A stretch of 33,991 nt of DNA from DATGLW01 sp035293965 (GTDB lineage: Bacteria > Actinomycetota > Acidimicrobiia > Acidimicrobiales > RAAP-2), in contig DATGLW010000098.1 of NCBI GenBank assembly GCA_035293965.1, positions 1 to 33,991 of the forward strand, written 5' to 3'. The position numbers were made by a program, and so were the translations under genes. How positions within the stretch are numbered: position 1 is the first letter of the stretch; each line of letters starts with the position of its first letter. A model generated the notes under the pieces. The model searched no databases and was not told where the DNA came from. It worked only from the letters and a program-made list of their open reading frames with translations. This document shows positions 17,250 to 25,595 of the stretch, one piece after another.

Positions 17250-18436
17250 GCCACGCTCCGGTGGCCGTCCTCGGCACCGCCATGACCGACTTCAGCCGGC
17301 GCGACCAGTCGCCCGAGGCCATGGGCGAGCTCGTGGTCCGCGAAGCCCTGGCGGACGGCGGGCTGTCGGCCGACGACCTCGACCTCGTCGTCGTGAGCAA
17401 CGCCCTGGGTGGCCGCCTGTGCGACCAGGGCTGCATCCGCGGCGAAGCGTGGCTGCGCAAGGCGGGGCTCGGCGACGTAGCCATGGTCAACGTCGACAAC
17501 TCGTGCGCCGGCGGCTCCTCGGCGCTGCACCTGGCCGTCAAGGCCGCCCGCGGTGGCGACCGGGCGGTGCTCGTGGTCGGCATCGAGAAGATGTGGACGG
17601 GCGATCGGGCGGCCACCCTGGCCGGCATCGAGGACGGCCTGCCGACCGGGTACCGGGCAGACCTGCACCGGCGCATGGCCGAGGAGGACAACCCGGCCGG
17701 CAGCATCCTCATGGGCCTGAACGCCAGGTGGGCCGAGGAGTACCTGCGCGATCGAGGAGGCACGGTCGAGCAGATCGCCGCCGCCGCCGCCAAGGCGCGG
17801 CACCACGCCGCCCTCAACCCGTGCGCCCAGTTCCGCCAAGCCGTCTCGAAAGAGGAGGTCCTGGCCTCCCCCCGGGTCGCCGGCGTGCTGACCCGGTTCA
17901 TGTGCAGCTCGTTCACCGACGGGGCCGCCGCAGTCGTGCTCGGCGGGCAGGCCAGCCGGCCACCGCGCTCGGCGCCACGGATCATCGGCTCGCTCAGCCG
18001 GTCGGGTGACGGCCGGGTGGACTACCACGACCGCCTGGCGAGGACGGCTGCCGCCGCCTGGGAGGCGTTCGGGATCGGCCCCGGCGACGTCGACGTGGTG
18101 GAGCTCCACGACGCCACGAGCGCCGAGGAGCTGTACTCGCTCGAGTCCCTCGGCTTCTTCGCACCGGGCGAGGCCGGGCCGGCCACCCTCGCCGGGCGGA
18201 CGGCCGTCGGCGGCGGGAGGTTGGCCGTCAACCCGAGCGGCGGCCTGGTGGGGCGCGGCCATCCCATCGGCGCCACCGGGGTCGCCCAGGTGGTCGAGCT
18301 CGCGGCCCAGCTCTCGGGGCGGGCCGGGAGCCGCCAGGCGCCCGGGGCACGCCTCGGGGTGGCCGTCAACACCGGAGGGGTCATCGACGGCGACACTGCG
18401 TTCGTCGGCATCCATGCCCTCGCCGCCGGCACGTGA
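17246..18436 (+). CDS. SCP2-type thiolase-like protein lacking the second catalytic Cys
   Basis: A 396-residue thiolase-fold protein. The nucleophile is present in VDNSCAGGSSALHLA (Cys87). The active-site His of GLVGRGHPIGATG is His339. The motif that reads HDCF in SCP2-type thiolases is here VELHDATS (His288-Asp-Ala-Thr), so the Cys acting as acid/base is missing, and no Cys is found in the C-terminal NTGG loop either. It may therefore do only part of the thiolase chemistry (acyl transfer, thioesterase or lyase type). The GTG at 17246 overlaps the upstream stop and has TGGAGG before it. KAS III starts 13 bp downstream. Confidence 0.88.
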   Translation: MSHAPVAVLGTAMTDFSRRDQSPEAMGELVVREALADGGLSADDLDLVVVSNALGGRLCDQGCIRGEAWLRKAGLGDVAMVNVDNSCAGGSSALHLAVKAARGGDRAVLVVGIEKMWTGDRAATLAGIEDGLPTGYRADLHRRMAEEDNPAGSILMGLNARWAEEYLRDRGGTVEQIAAAAAKARHHAALNPCAQFRQAVSKEEVLASPRVAGVLTRFMCSSFTDGAAAVVLGGQASRPPRSAPRIIGSLSRSGDGRVDYHDRLARTAAAAWEAFGIGPGDVDVVELHDATSAEELYSLESLGFFAPGEAGPATLAGRTAVGGGRLAVNPSGGLVGRGHPIGATGVAQVVELAAQLSGRAGSRQAPGARLGVAVNTGGVIDGDTAFVGIHALAAGT

Positions 18437-18449
18437 GGAGGGGGGCGCC

Positions 18450-19394
18450 ATGACAGAGGTGCGGGGCATCACGGTCGCGAGCTGGGGGGTGGCCGTGCCC
18501 GACAAGGTCGTGACCAACGACGACCTCTCGGCGCGGCTCGACACGAGCGACGAGTGGATCGCCGAGCGAACGGGCATCCGCGAGCGCCGGGTGGGGGGTG
18601 TCACGTCGCAGATGGCGATCGAAGCGGGTGCCAGGGCTCTCGAGCGGGCCCGCATGTCGGGGGCGGAGGTGGGTGCGCTGGTCCTGGCGACCACCACCCC
18701 CGATGCGCTGGTGCCGGGCACCTCGGCGACCGTGGCCGCCGCGCTCGGTGTCTCGGCGGGCGCCTTCGACCTGAACGCCGCCTGCTCGGGGTTCGTCTAC
18801 GGCCTCGTGGTCGGCTCCGGCCTGGTGCAGGCTGGCTCGGGGCCGGTGCTGGTCGTCGGTGCCGACGCTCTGTCGCGCATCGCCGACTGGGAGGACCGCC
18901 GGATCGCCGTGCTCGTGGGCGACGGCGCGGGCGCAGTCGTCCTGCGCCCGGTGGCAGGCCGCGGCGACCTGCTGAGCTGGAACCTCAACAGCGACGGGTC
19001 CCTGCGCCACCTGCTCACCTGCGACCATGGCGGGTACCTGTGGATGGACGGCAAGGAGATCTTCCGCAAGGCAGTGCGGATGGTCGTGGATTCCGCCATG
19101 CGTGCCCTCACCGACGCCGGCCTCACGCCCGCCGACGTCGACGTGTTCGTGCCCCACCAGGCGAACCTGCGGATCATCCAGGCGGTCTGCCAGCGCCTCG
19201 GCATCCCCGAGGAGCGGACCTCGGTCGTGATCGACCGCTACGGCAACACCTCCTCGGCCTCTGTCCCCCTGGCGCTCGACCACGCGATCTCCGAGGGGCG
19301 GGTCCGTCCAGGCGACCGGCTTCTCCTGTCGGGGTTCGGCGGGGGAATGACCTGGGCCAGCGTCGTCCTACGCTGGGGTGATGAGCAGGACTGA
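18450..19394 (+). CDS. 3-oxoacyl-ACP synthase III (KAS III, FabH-like)
   Basis: A 314-residue condensing enzyme. The complete Cys-His-Asn triad is visible: Cys112 in NAACSGF, His236 in VPHQANLRI and Asn266 in YGNTSSAS. DEWIAERTGIRERR and FGGGMTWAS are also typical. It joins an acyl-CoA primer with malonyl-ACP or a similar extender. Whether it serves primary fatty acid initiation (FabH) or a special pathway is open; the operon with thiolase, LLM oxidoreductase and nucleotidyltransferase, without other fab genes, favours a special role. ATG 18450 follows GAGGAGGGGGG. The end overlaps the next gene by 14 bp. Confidence 0.92.
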   Translation: MTEVRGITVASWGVAVPDKVVTNDDLSARLDTSDEWIAERTGIRERRVGGVTSQMAIEAGARALERARMSGAEVGALVLATTTPDALVPGTSATVAAALGVSAGAFDLNAACSGFVYGLVVGSGLVQAGSGPVLVVGADALSRIADWEDRRIAVLVGDGAGAVVLRPVAGRGDLLSWNLNSDGSLRHLLTCDHGGYLWMDGKEIFRKAVRMVVDSAMRALTDAGLTPADVDVFVPHQANLRIIQAVCQRLGIPEERTSVVIDRYGNTSSASVPLALDHAISEGRVRPGDRLLLSGFGGGMTWASVVLRWGDEQD

Positions 19395-20274
19395 CGGTCC
19401 TCCCCTCGTCATCCTGGCTGGCGGGCGGGCCCGGCGCTACGGCGGGGTGAAGCCACTGGCGCCTGTGGGACCCGGGGGCGAGGCGGTTGTCGACCTGCTG
19501 GCCAGCGACGCGCTGGCAGCGGGGTTCACCAAGCTGGTGCTCGTGCTCGGTGCCTCGACCGGCCCCGCCATCCGCTACCACGTGGAGCATTCCTGGCCGC
19601 CGGGGATCGACGTGCACTTCGCCGAGCAGCCCGTCCCCCTCGGCACCGTCCACGCCCTGGCGTGCGCGTCCGAGGCCCTCGGTGCCGAAGAGCGCGTGGG
19701 CGTCTGCAATGCCGACGACCTCTACGGAGCCGGCGCGCTCCGACTGCTCGCGGCCCACCTTGCCAGCGACGACCCGCGCAACGTGCTGGTCGCCTTCCAC
19801 CTGCGCGACGCCGTGGTCGGCGACAGCCCGGTCACCCGCGGGCTGTGCCACGTCGACGACGGCGGGCTCCTCCGCTCCATCGACGAGCGACGCCAGGTGT
19901 TCGCCGTGGGCGACGACCGCTTCATCTCCAAGGACGGGCACGCGCCCGCCGAGCTGCCCGGCGACTCGCTCGTCTCGATGAACCTCTGGGGCTTCACCCC
20001 CGTCATGCGCCGGGTGCTCGAGGAGGCCGTGGGCTCGTCCCGTCACGCGTCGGACGAGACCGAGCTCCTCCTCCCCGAGGTGGTGGCCACCCGTCTGTCG
20101 GTACCGGGACGTCCCGGCTACGACCCGGCGACCGCGTTCGTCGTGCTGGTCGCCCCTGGCCGCTGCATCGGCGTCACCCACCCAGACGACCTGCCCCTCG
20201 TGCAGGCCGAGCTGGCCCGGAGCGTGGGCGCGGGCGAGCGTCCGGCCAAGCTGTGGCAGGCGGTGGCCCGCTGA
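19381..20274 (+). CDS. Sugar-phosphate-type nucleotidyltransferase
   Basis: A 297-residue NTP-transferase. The GT-A-like N terminus VILAGGRARRYGGVKPLAPVG (nucleotide-binding LAGG at 12-15, Lys24), PVPLGTVHALACA and VCNADDLYGAGAL (metal-binding NADD at 110-113) are visible, then LVSMNLWGF further on. It resembles nucleoside diphosphate sugar pyrophosphorylases; the sugar is unknown. ATG 19381 lies inside the 3' end of the KAS III gene; a GTG one codon earlier is equally possible. As the fourth gene of a coupled operon of lipid enzymes it could activate a headgroup, but that is inference. Its stop codon is part of a 14-bp tandem repeat. Confidence 0.87.
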   Translation: MSRTDGPPLVILAGGRARRYGGVKPLAPVGPGGEAVVDLLASDALAAGFTKLVLVLGASTGPAIRYHVEHSWPPGIDVHFAEQPVPLGTVHALACASEALGAEERVGVCNADDLYGAGALRLLAAHLASDDPRNVLVAFHLRDAVVGDSPVTRGLCHVDDGGLLRSIDERRQVFAVGDDRFISKDGHAPAELPGDSLVSMNLWGFTPVMRRVLEEAVGSSRHASDETELLLPEVVATRLSVPGRPGYDPATAFVVLVAPGRCIGVTHPDDLPLVQAELARSVGAGERPAKLWQAVAR

Positions 20275-20313
20275 GCCCCGTCCGCTGAGCCCCGTCCGCT
20301 GAGCCCCGTCCGT
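20270..20313. repeat. 14-bp tandem repeat starting at a stop codon
   Basis: TGAGCCCCGTCCGC occurs three times in tandem (20272, 20286, 20300), the last copy ending in T. The first TGA is the stop of the nucleotidyltransferase. Confidence 0.85.
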
Positions 20314-21087
20314 ACGGCGAGGCGGCCGGCGTGGCCGCACCCGCACCAGCTGGCACGACGCGGCCCGGGCGCGGCTGCCCCGGCGCGACACCAGCTGGCG
20401 CGACGTGGTCCTGGCGCGACGTGGCCCCGAGTAACCGGTCGGGCGATGCCCTCCGTGCTCCTCGGGGCCACATCATGACGCTCGCCGATGCCGACGGCCG
20501 GGGCCGTGTCGGACCACCCCGGCCGGGGCTCCGGGCCGCCGGCTCCAGGGAAGCCACGACCCGTCGAGCGATCCGTCGTTGTGGTTCGGGACTCCTTCCT
20601 CCGCCCAGCCCGGCGCTCCTTGCGTCGCCCCGGCCTGCCTCCGGCTCGCCTTCCGGCGTTCCTTCGGGTCGGCGGTCCCCGTGATCCCGAACTGACGACA
20701 GCCTGAACCTCCCGCGCCGCGATGGCAAGGGGCCGGAGCGAAATCCAGACGTTCTCCCCACGAATCCTCGCGTCGTCCCCCGTCCTTCCCCAGCGGGCGC
20801 CGCCAGGTCCCCAGGGCATCCCCAACCCCGCAGCTCCCCGAACCCCGCACGACCCTCGCGCGCCCAGAGCAGCAGGTCGACTGCCACCACTTCTGCCAGC
20901 CCGCGGCTCCCCGAACCCCGCACGACCCTCGCGCGCCTGGCAGCGCGCGTCGCGGTTGCGGACCGCACTCCCCGGCTCCGCCCACGGCGAACCCCGTCCC
21001 TGATGCCGCCCGCGGCGCGTGGCGCCCCCATGGTCGGCCGTGGCGGCGCGGCGGGGCAGCCCTCGGGGCCCTGGCCCGGGCGCGCCC
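20275..21087. other. 813-bp convergent intergenic region with repeats, no gene seen
   Basis: No protein with recognisable motifs was found on either strand; open frames are Arg/Gly/Pro/Ala-rich. It contains the 14-bp tandem repeat at its left end. Near 20348-20426 there are two copies of ACCAGCTGGCRCGACG and further TGGCGCGACGTGG copies. A 38-bp direct repeat occupies 20827-20864 and 20900-20937. The length is unusual for a gap between converging genes in this window, where other such gaps are 3-240 bp. A decayed gene or insertion is possible. Confidence 0.55.
20827..20937. repeat. 38-bp direct repeat, two copies 73 bp apart
   Basis: Copies at 20827-20864 and 20900-20937 differ at one position (A/G at the sixth base). 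Both begin CCCGC and contain CCCCGAACCCCGCACGACCC before ending in CGCGCGCC. The 35 bp between them are not repeated. Confidence 0.85.
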
Positions 21088-22419
21088 TCAGCGGGCCGAC
21101 ATGGTGATGAAGTCGCGAGCCCACCAGGTGGCGAAGTACCGGGCGGGGGTCCCGGCCATGCCCGGCAGGAGGTTGGTCCCGTTGGCCGGCGAGGCCGGCG
21201 CGGTCGGGGGCACCGGGGCGTAGGTGGCGAAGTCGACCCAGTCGGTGTTGATGTCGAGCTCCATGGCCCGCACGGCACCGGCACGCACCAGCAGGTTCGC
21301 CAGGTCGGTGATGTTCAGCCCGGGCCCCCCGACGTACACCAGGGCCCCGTCCGCCGTGACGCCAAGGCCGGATCGCCACACGTACACGTTGTCGCCGAGG
21401 GTGAACCCCCACTTGGTGGTGTCGTTGGCATTGAGGCCCGGCGCCGGCTGGCCGCCGTCAACGAGGAGGTCGAGGTTCTGGCGCACCGACACCACGTCGG
21501 GCGTCATGGTGACGTCACGCCCCCACTCGCCCACCGTGGCCGTGCCGTCGCGGTACACGACGAAGGAGGCCGCCCCTGGGCGCAGCGGCACCACCATCCG
21601 GCCCTCGGTGTAGTAGCCGCCCTCCGCGTTGGACATGAGGAACCCGGAGTTGAAGGCAGCCACCAGGGTCCGCGCTGCCTGGGGCGACACCGGGGCGGTG
21701 TCGGCGTAGGGGCCGCCGCCGGGGATCTGGCTGCCCGAGTAGAGCGTGGCTCGCAGCAGCTTGGTGTCCATCCACGCGACACCCACCACATAGCTCGTGT
21801 GCACCGGGTCGGGCCGGAGGGTGGTCTCGTACACGGCGGGGAGGCCGTCGACGAGTCGACCAGCGGGCGACCACTGCCCCTCCCCGGGGATGGGGGGCGA
21901 GGCAAAGGGCTGGATGGGCGCGGGCGGCGGCAGGTGGGGCACGGCAGACGTGGCTGCCGATGCGGGCGGGCGGACCGTTGCGCGCCTGATCGCCCCCTTC
22001 GGCGGGCGCCCGCCCACGGGGGGCGGGTGGTGGCTGTACCAGAGGTTCTCGGCCCACACCACCACGCTCGCCCCACCGTTCTCCCTCGCCCATTCGGCGA
22101 GCCGCCCGGCGAGGCTGGTGCCCATCGAGGGGTCGGTCAGCGCCGAGCCGAGCGAGACCCCGAGCCACGCCAGGATCCCGACGAGGGCCAGCTGGACCAC
22201 CCGAACGACGCGTCGGCGCGTGCGGCTCCGAGGCCGTCGGCGGCGACGGCCGAAGCGGCGACGGCCGAGACGGCCGCCCCGGAGGAGGCCCTCGCCGGCG
22301 ACGACCGCCCGCTCGGCGGCCGCCCCCGGTCCGAGTGGCGTCCGGGAACCGGCACCTCCGCTGTCCACGCGCGGGGTGGCCGCCACGGCGGGCTCTCGGG
22401 CCTCGGGGAAGTCGACCAC
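21088..22419 (-). CDS. Membrane-anchored phosphodiester glycosidase (NAGPA)-domain protein
   Basis: About 443 residues. A cytoplasmic N terminus of 70 residues ends in a strongly Arg-rich stretch (50-70). It is followed by one membrane segment VVQLALVGILAWLGVSLGSAL (about 74-94), so the rest is outside the membrane. The outer domain carries features of the phosphodiester glycosidase / NAGPA family (DUF2233 type): LVAAFNSGFLM, ATVGEWGRDV, VRQNLDLLVDGG, VYVGGPGLNITDLANLLVRAGAVRAMELDINTDWVDFA. These enzymes cleave or transfer sugar phosphodiesters. GTG 22419 has CGGAGG 6 bases upstream and starts 2 bp after the previous stop. It is the last gene of the ubiA-dprE1-dprE2 run, so a role on a cell-envelope polysaccharide is suggested, not shown. 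Confidence 0.82.
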   Translation of the reverse strand: MVDFPEAREPAVAATPRVDSGGAGSRTPLGPGAAAERAVVAGEGLLRGGRLGRRRFGRRRRRPRSRTRRRVVRVVQLALVGILAWLGVSLGSALTDPSMGTSLAGRLAEWARENGGASVVVWAENLWYSHHPPPVGGRPPKGAIRRATVRPPASAATSAVPHLPPPAPIQPFASPPIPGEGQWSPAGRLVDGLPAVYETTLRPDPVHTSYVVGVAWMDTKLLRATLYSGSQIPGGGPYADTAPVSPQAARTLVAAFNSGFLMSNAEGGYYTEGRMVVPLRPGAASFVVYRDGTATVGEWGRDVTMTPDVVSVRQNLDLLVDGGQPAPGLNANDTTKWGFTLGDNVYVWRSGLGVTADGALVYVGGPGLNITDLANLLVRAGAVRAMELDINTDWVDFATYAPVPPTAPASPANGTNLLPGMAGTPARYFATWWARDFITMSAR

Positions 22420-22421
22420 GC

Positions 22422-23225
22422 TCAGCCTCCGACGTGCGGCGCGTCGTGTGCCAACCAGAAGCCTACGTGGGGCACCACGAGCGCCGCGAGCCACACCCCC
22501 ACGACAAGGCTCGCCGCCACCGCCCACTGGCGGAGTCCGGCACCGGCCACCTCGCCCCGGGCACGGCGGAGCCAGTCGCGCGGCGCCAGGCGGGCGGTGT
22601 CGAGGAGGTGCCCGAGCACGTGGATGGCCATCGCCCCGAACCACAGCACGAAGGACGCCTTGTGCAGCAGCAAGAGCTTGCCCTGCCAGGAGGCGGGGCC
22701 CAGCAAGAGCGCCACGCCGGTCGCCAGCACGGCCACCGTCAGCACCACGACCAGGGGCCCGAGGAGCCGCAGCAGCGGCGGCGGCGGCCCCTTCTCCCGA
22801 TAGGCGGGCGCGCCGAGGTAGTAGCGGGCGAACCGCCAGCCCGTGCTGCCGAGCTTGAGCGCCACCGGCGGCACGAGCAGCATGCCGACGACCACGTGGG
22901 GCGTCACGAGGGCCCGGACGCGAAGGATCGTCACCCCCTCGGCGGCCAGCAGCACGAGCAGCACGACCGCGGTCGTCGCGGTCAGCCGCGCGTTGGCCTC
23001 CACCCCTGCTGCCCGCCGGCTCCGGGGGCGCGCCGGCGCGTGGGCCGGGTTGGCCGAGGGCGCAGCGCCGGCTGCCTCCTGGCTGCTCGGCGGCAGCCGG
23101 CTTGCCGAGAGCCTGCCCGGCGGCAGCCGGCTCGCCGTCAGCCTGCCCGGCTGCACGTCGCCGGGCCGGTCGCGGGGTGCTCGAGCAGGCACGCCGGCGA
23201 TGGTAGAGGGGGGCCGACCGGGCAT
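22422..23225 (-). CDS. Cytochrome b561-like multi-span membrane protein
   Basis: About 267 residues. An N-terminal soluble tail of about 78 residues contains a ten-residue repeat (GRLTASRLPP, GRLSASRLPP). About five membrane segments follow (roughly 82-100, 107-125, 152-176, 184-206, 233-255). Histidines sit in or near membrane segments (His110 in TPHVVVGML, His188, His202 and His206 in LLHKASFVLWFGAMAIHVLGHLL), the pattern of heme-binding b561-like or DUF4405-like proteins. An electron-transfer role is possible but unproven. ATG 23225 is the most plausible start; the open frame continues upstream into low-complexity sequence. It lies between dprE2 and the glycosidase-domain gene on the same strand. 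Confidence 0.72.
   Translation of the reverse strand: MPGRPPSTIAGVPARAPRDRPGDVQPGRLTASRLPPGRLSASRLPPSSQEAAGAAPSANPAHAPARPRSRRAAGVEANARLTATTAVVLLVLLAAEGVTILRVRALVTPHVVVGMLLVPPVALKLGSTGWRFARYYLGAPAYREKGPPPPLLRLLGPLVVVLTVAVLATGVALLLGPASWQGKLLLLHKASFVLWFGAMAIHVLGHLLDTARLAPRDWLRRARGEVAGAGLRQWAVAASLVVGVWLAALVVPHVGFWLAHDAPHVGG
23083..23155 (-). repeat. 30-bp tandem repeat inside the b561-like gene
   Basis: Units begin at 23083, 23113 and (partial) 23143, sharing CTGCYCGGCGGCAGCCGGCT. In the minus-strand frame they encode a ten-residue repeat GRL(T/S)ASRLPP in the cytoplasmic tail. The period is a multiple of three, so the frame is kept. Confidence 0.8.
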
Positions 23226-23356
23226 CGGTCCGCCCCCGTGCTGCAATCTCGGCGTTCTCTCAGGTCGGCCGCAACTCACCCGGCCGGTCGCAGGTGCAGC
23301 GGCGGCCCTCCCGGGTCGGGGCGGGCCGAGAGCTCGGCGGTGCGCTGCCAGTGCCC

Positions 23357-24115
23357 TCACCCAGGCAGCCGGCGCCACAGGGCAGCCGGCAGGTGGCGCA
23401 GCACGAGGAAGGCCCAGCGCAGCACGGGGGGCACCCACACCACGGTCCTGCCGTCTGCCATCGCCGCCACGATGGCCGCCGCCACCTGCTCGGGGCCGGT
23501 GGCCAACGCGGCGGCGCGCCGCCCGGCGGTCATCTTGGTGCGCACGAACCCAGGGCGGACGATCTGTACCGAGGCACCCGATCCGCGCAGGGTGTCGGCG
23601 AGACCGAGCGCAAACCCGTCGAGCCCGGCTTTGGTGGCGCCGTAGACGTAGTTGGCCCGGCGCACCCGAACGCCCGCCACCGACGACAGCACCACGAGCC
23701 GCCCGTGCCCCTGTGCGCAGAGGCGCCCGGCAACCGCCGCCATCGCGGCGGCCGGCCAGGTGAAGTTGACCGTGGCCATCTCGGCCACCCTGGCCGGGTC
23801 GGCCTCGTGGCCGGGCTCGCCCAGCTGGCCCACGGCCATCACCACGAGGTCCACCTCGCCCCCCGCCTGGGCGACGCAGCGCTCGACGACGGCCCCTGCC
23901 GAGGAGACGTCCGCGGCGTCGAAGGTCACGACCGATGCCGCCGCGCCCTCCCGGCGCAGCGTGCCGGCCGCCCGCGCCAGGGCCTCGGGGTCACGCCCTG
24001 CAAGCACCACCGTGCGGCAGCGGGCCGCGACGAGCCGGCGGACCAGGGCGGTCGCGATGTCCGAGGTGCCCCCGAGCACCACCATCGACTGAGGCAGCCC
24101 GAAGGCGTCATCCAT
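23357..24115 (-). CDS. dprE2: DprE2: decaprenylphosphoryl-2-keto-ribose reductase (SDR)
   Basis: A 252-residue short-chain dehydrogenase. Cofactor motif VVLGGTSDIATAL (12-24), VVMAVGQLGE in place of NNAG, Ser144/145 in VVLSSVAG, and Tyr158-x-x-x-Lys162 in YGATKAG. The GGTSDIA start is typical of DprE2, the NADH-dependent enzyme that reduces decaprenylphosphoryl-2-keto-erythro-pentofuranose to decaprenylphosphoryl arabinose. A C-terminal hydrophobic and basic segment (WVPPVLRWAFLVLRHLPAALWRRLPG) suits membrane association, as in the mycobacterial enzyme. ATG 24115 overlaps the end of dprE1 by 8 bp. Gene order ubiA-dprE1-dprE2 makes the assignment firm. Confidence 0.92.
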   Translation of the reverse strand: MDDAFGLPQSMVVLGGTSDIATALVRRLVAARCRTVVLAGRDPEALARAAGTLRREGAAASVVTFDAADVSSAGAVVERCVAQAGGEVDLVVMAVGQLGEPGHEADPARVAEMATVNFTWPAAAMAAVAGRLCAQGHGRLVVLSSVAGVRVRRANYVYGATKAGLDGFALGLADTLRGSGASVQIVRPGFVRTKMTAGRRAAALATGPEQVAAAIVAAMADGRTVVWVPPVLRWAFLVLRHLPAALWRRLPG

Positions 24116-25595
24116 GGCTCTGGCCTGGGGCCGCTGCCCGGATGCCGCGCCCCGCCGGCGCCCGCAGGCCGGCCACCCGGTCGAGACCGAGCCGGCGCGA
24201 GAGGTCCGACTGCAGACGGCCGTCGGGATCGACCCGGTGGCGCACGGCAGCCAGCTCTCCGAGCCGCGGGTACATGGCTTCCACGTGCGCTGGGTCGAGC
24301 CTGGCGTCCTTGGCGAGGTAGACGCGCCCGCCCGCACCGGCGACCAGGTCGTCGAGGCGGTCGAGCAGGGCCGGAAGGCCGGGCGGGCCGACCGGGAAGT
24401 CGAGGGCGAGCGTCCAGCCCTCGCGCGGGAACGACAGCGGGCCGGGATCGGCCGGCCCGAAGCGCTTGAGCACCGCCAGCACCGAGGGCAGGCGCGAGGC
24501 GGCGATCGCCTTGACCGCCCGCTGCACCACCTCCCCCTCGGCCAGCGGGACCACGAACTGGTACTGCACCAGGCCGCGGCGCCCGTACAGGAGGTTCCAA
24601 TCGGCCAGGGAGTCGAGGGGATGGAAGAAGGACGGCAGGGGCTCCAGCGCACCGAGGCGCCGGCGCGGCGCCCTCCGGTACCAGAGCTCGTTGAACGCCC
24701 GCACCGTCGACGGGCGAAGGAGGTCCACCGGTGTGGCGGCGGGCACGCGGAGCCGGGGGGGCGGCGGCGGCGACGGGGCGCCCGAGCGGCGCCCTGGTGG
24801 CAACTGCGCGCTCGTGGCGTGCTCGCCGGCAGTCAGGACTCCCCGGCCAAGGCGCCGCCCCCTCGCGCCGCAGTCGACCCAGGCCACCGAGTACCGGTGG
24901 GTGGCGTCGGCCGCCTCCATGGCGGACATCACCGCCTCGAGGTCCTCGAGGCGGTGAGTGTCGACGACCATCTGGTCGGTCTCGACCGGCGTCAGCTGGA
25001 GGGTCACCCGAGTGACGACACCGGTGAGCCCCATGCCACCAGCCGTCGCCCAGAACAGCTCAGGATCGCGATCGGGCCCGACCTCGTAGACGCCGCTCGG
25101 TGCAACGAGCTCCAGCGCGGCGACATGGCGGCAGAAGCTGCCGTCGCGATGGTGGTTCTTGCCGTGGACGTCGGCCGCCACCGCACCGCCGACGCTCACG
25201 CTCCGGGTGCCCGGCGTGACCGGCAGGAACCAGCCGCGAGGCAGCGACCAGGTCATGAGCTCGTGGAGGGACACCCCCGCCCCCACCTCCACCAGACCCT
25301 GGCCGCCGCTCGACCAGCCGATCCCCCCGAGGGCGGCGGTCGTGACGACGACGCCGCCCGCGCACTGTGCCGCGTCGCCGTAGGAGCGGCCCAGCCCACG
25401 GGCGATGAGGCCGCGAGCCGGGCCGCGGCCGGGCTCGCCCCGTGACGGGCCGCACACGAGGCTCGCCACTTCGGCGGTGTCGCGGGGTGCCACCACCGTG
25501 GCCGCCGAAGCGGGCGTCCGCCCCCAGCCGCGCAGGACCCGCACGCCGCGGCCGCCATCGCAGACGGCACCCGGCCGCCACGTCGCCCTAGGCAT
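24108..25595 (-). CDS. dprE1: DprE1: decaprenylphosphoryl-beta-D-ribose 2'-oxidase (FAD)
   Basis: A 495-residue VAO-type flavoenzyme. The FAD-binding domain shows RGLGRSYGDAAQ, LPVTPGTRSVSVGGAVAADVHGKNHH (the His that contacts FAD), and WATAGGMGLTGVVTRVTL. The substrate domain shows LWYRR, FFHPLDSLADWNLLYG, YQFVVP, GPLSFPREGWTLALDFP and YLAKDARL (Lys429, equivalent to Lys418 of M. tuberculosis DprE1). With DprE2 it epimerises decaprenylphosphoryl ribose to arabinose. The residue matching the benzothiazinone-target Cys387 of M. tuberculosis is Ala397. A Pro-rich insertion lies at about 265-285. ATG 25595 overlaps the ubiA stop by 8 bp. Normal mycobacterial length is 461; the excess is the N terminus, the insertion and a C-terminal tail. 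Confidence 0.94.
   Translation of the reverse strand: MPRATWRPGAVCDGGRGVRVLRGWGRTPASAATVVAPRDTAEVASLVCGPSRGEPGRGPARGLIARGLGRSYGDAAQCAGGVVVTTAALGGIGWSSGGQGLVEVGAGVSLHELMTWSLPRGWFLPVTPGTRSVSVGGAVAADVHGKNHHRDGSFCRHVAALELVAPSGVYEVGPDRDPELFWATAGGMGLTGVVTRVTLQLTPVETDQMVVDTHRLEDLEAVMSAMEAADATHRYSVAWVDCGARGRRLGRGVLTAGEHATSAQLPPGRRSGAPSPPPPPRLRVPAATPVDLLRPSTVRAFNELWYRRAPRRRLGALEPLPSFFHPLDSLADWNLLYGRRGLVQYQFVVPLAEGEVVQRAVKAIAASRLPSVLAVLKRFGPADPGPLSFPREGWTLALDFPVGPPGLPALLDRLDDLVAGAGGRVYLAKDARLDPAHVEAMYPRLGELAAVRHRVDPDGRLQSDLSRRLGLDRVAGLRAPAGRGIRAAAPGQSHG

Noticed and set aside
20473..20985. Minus-strand open frame in the long convergent gap
   Set aside because: It is rich in Gly, Arg and Trp with internal repeats mirroring the DNA repeats, and has no Shine-Dalgarno or known motif.
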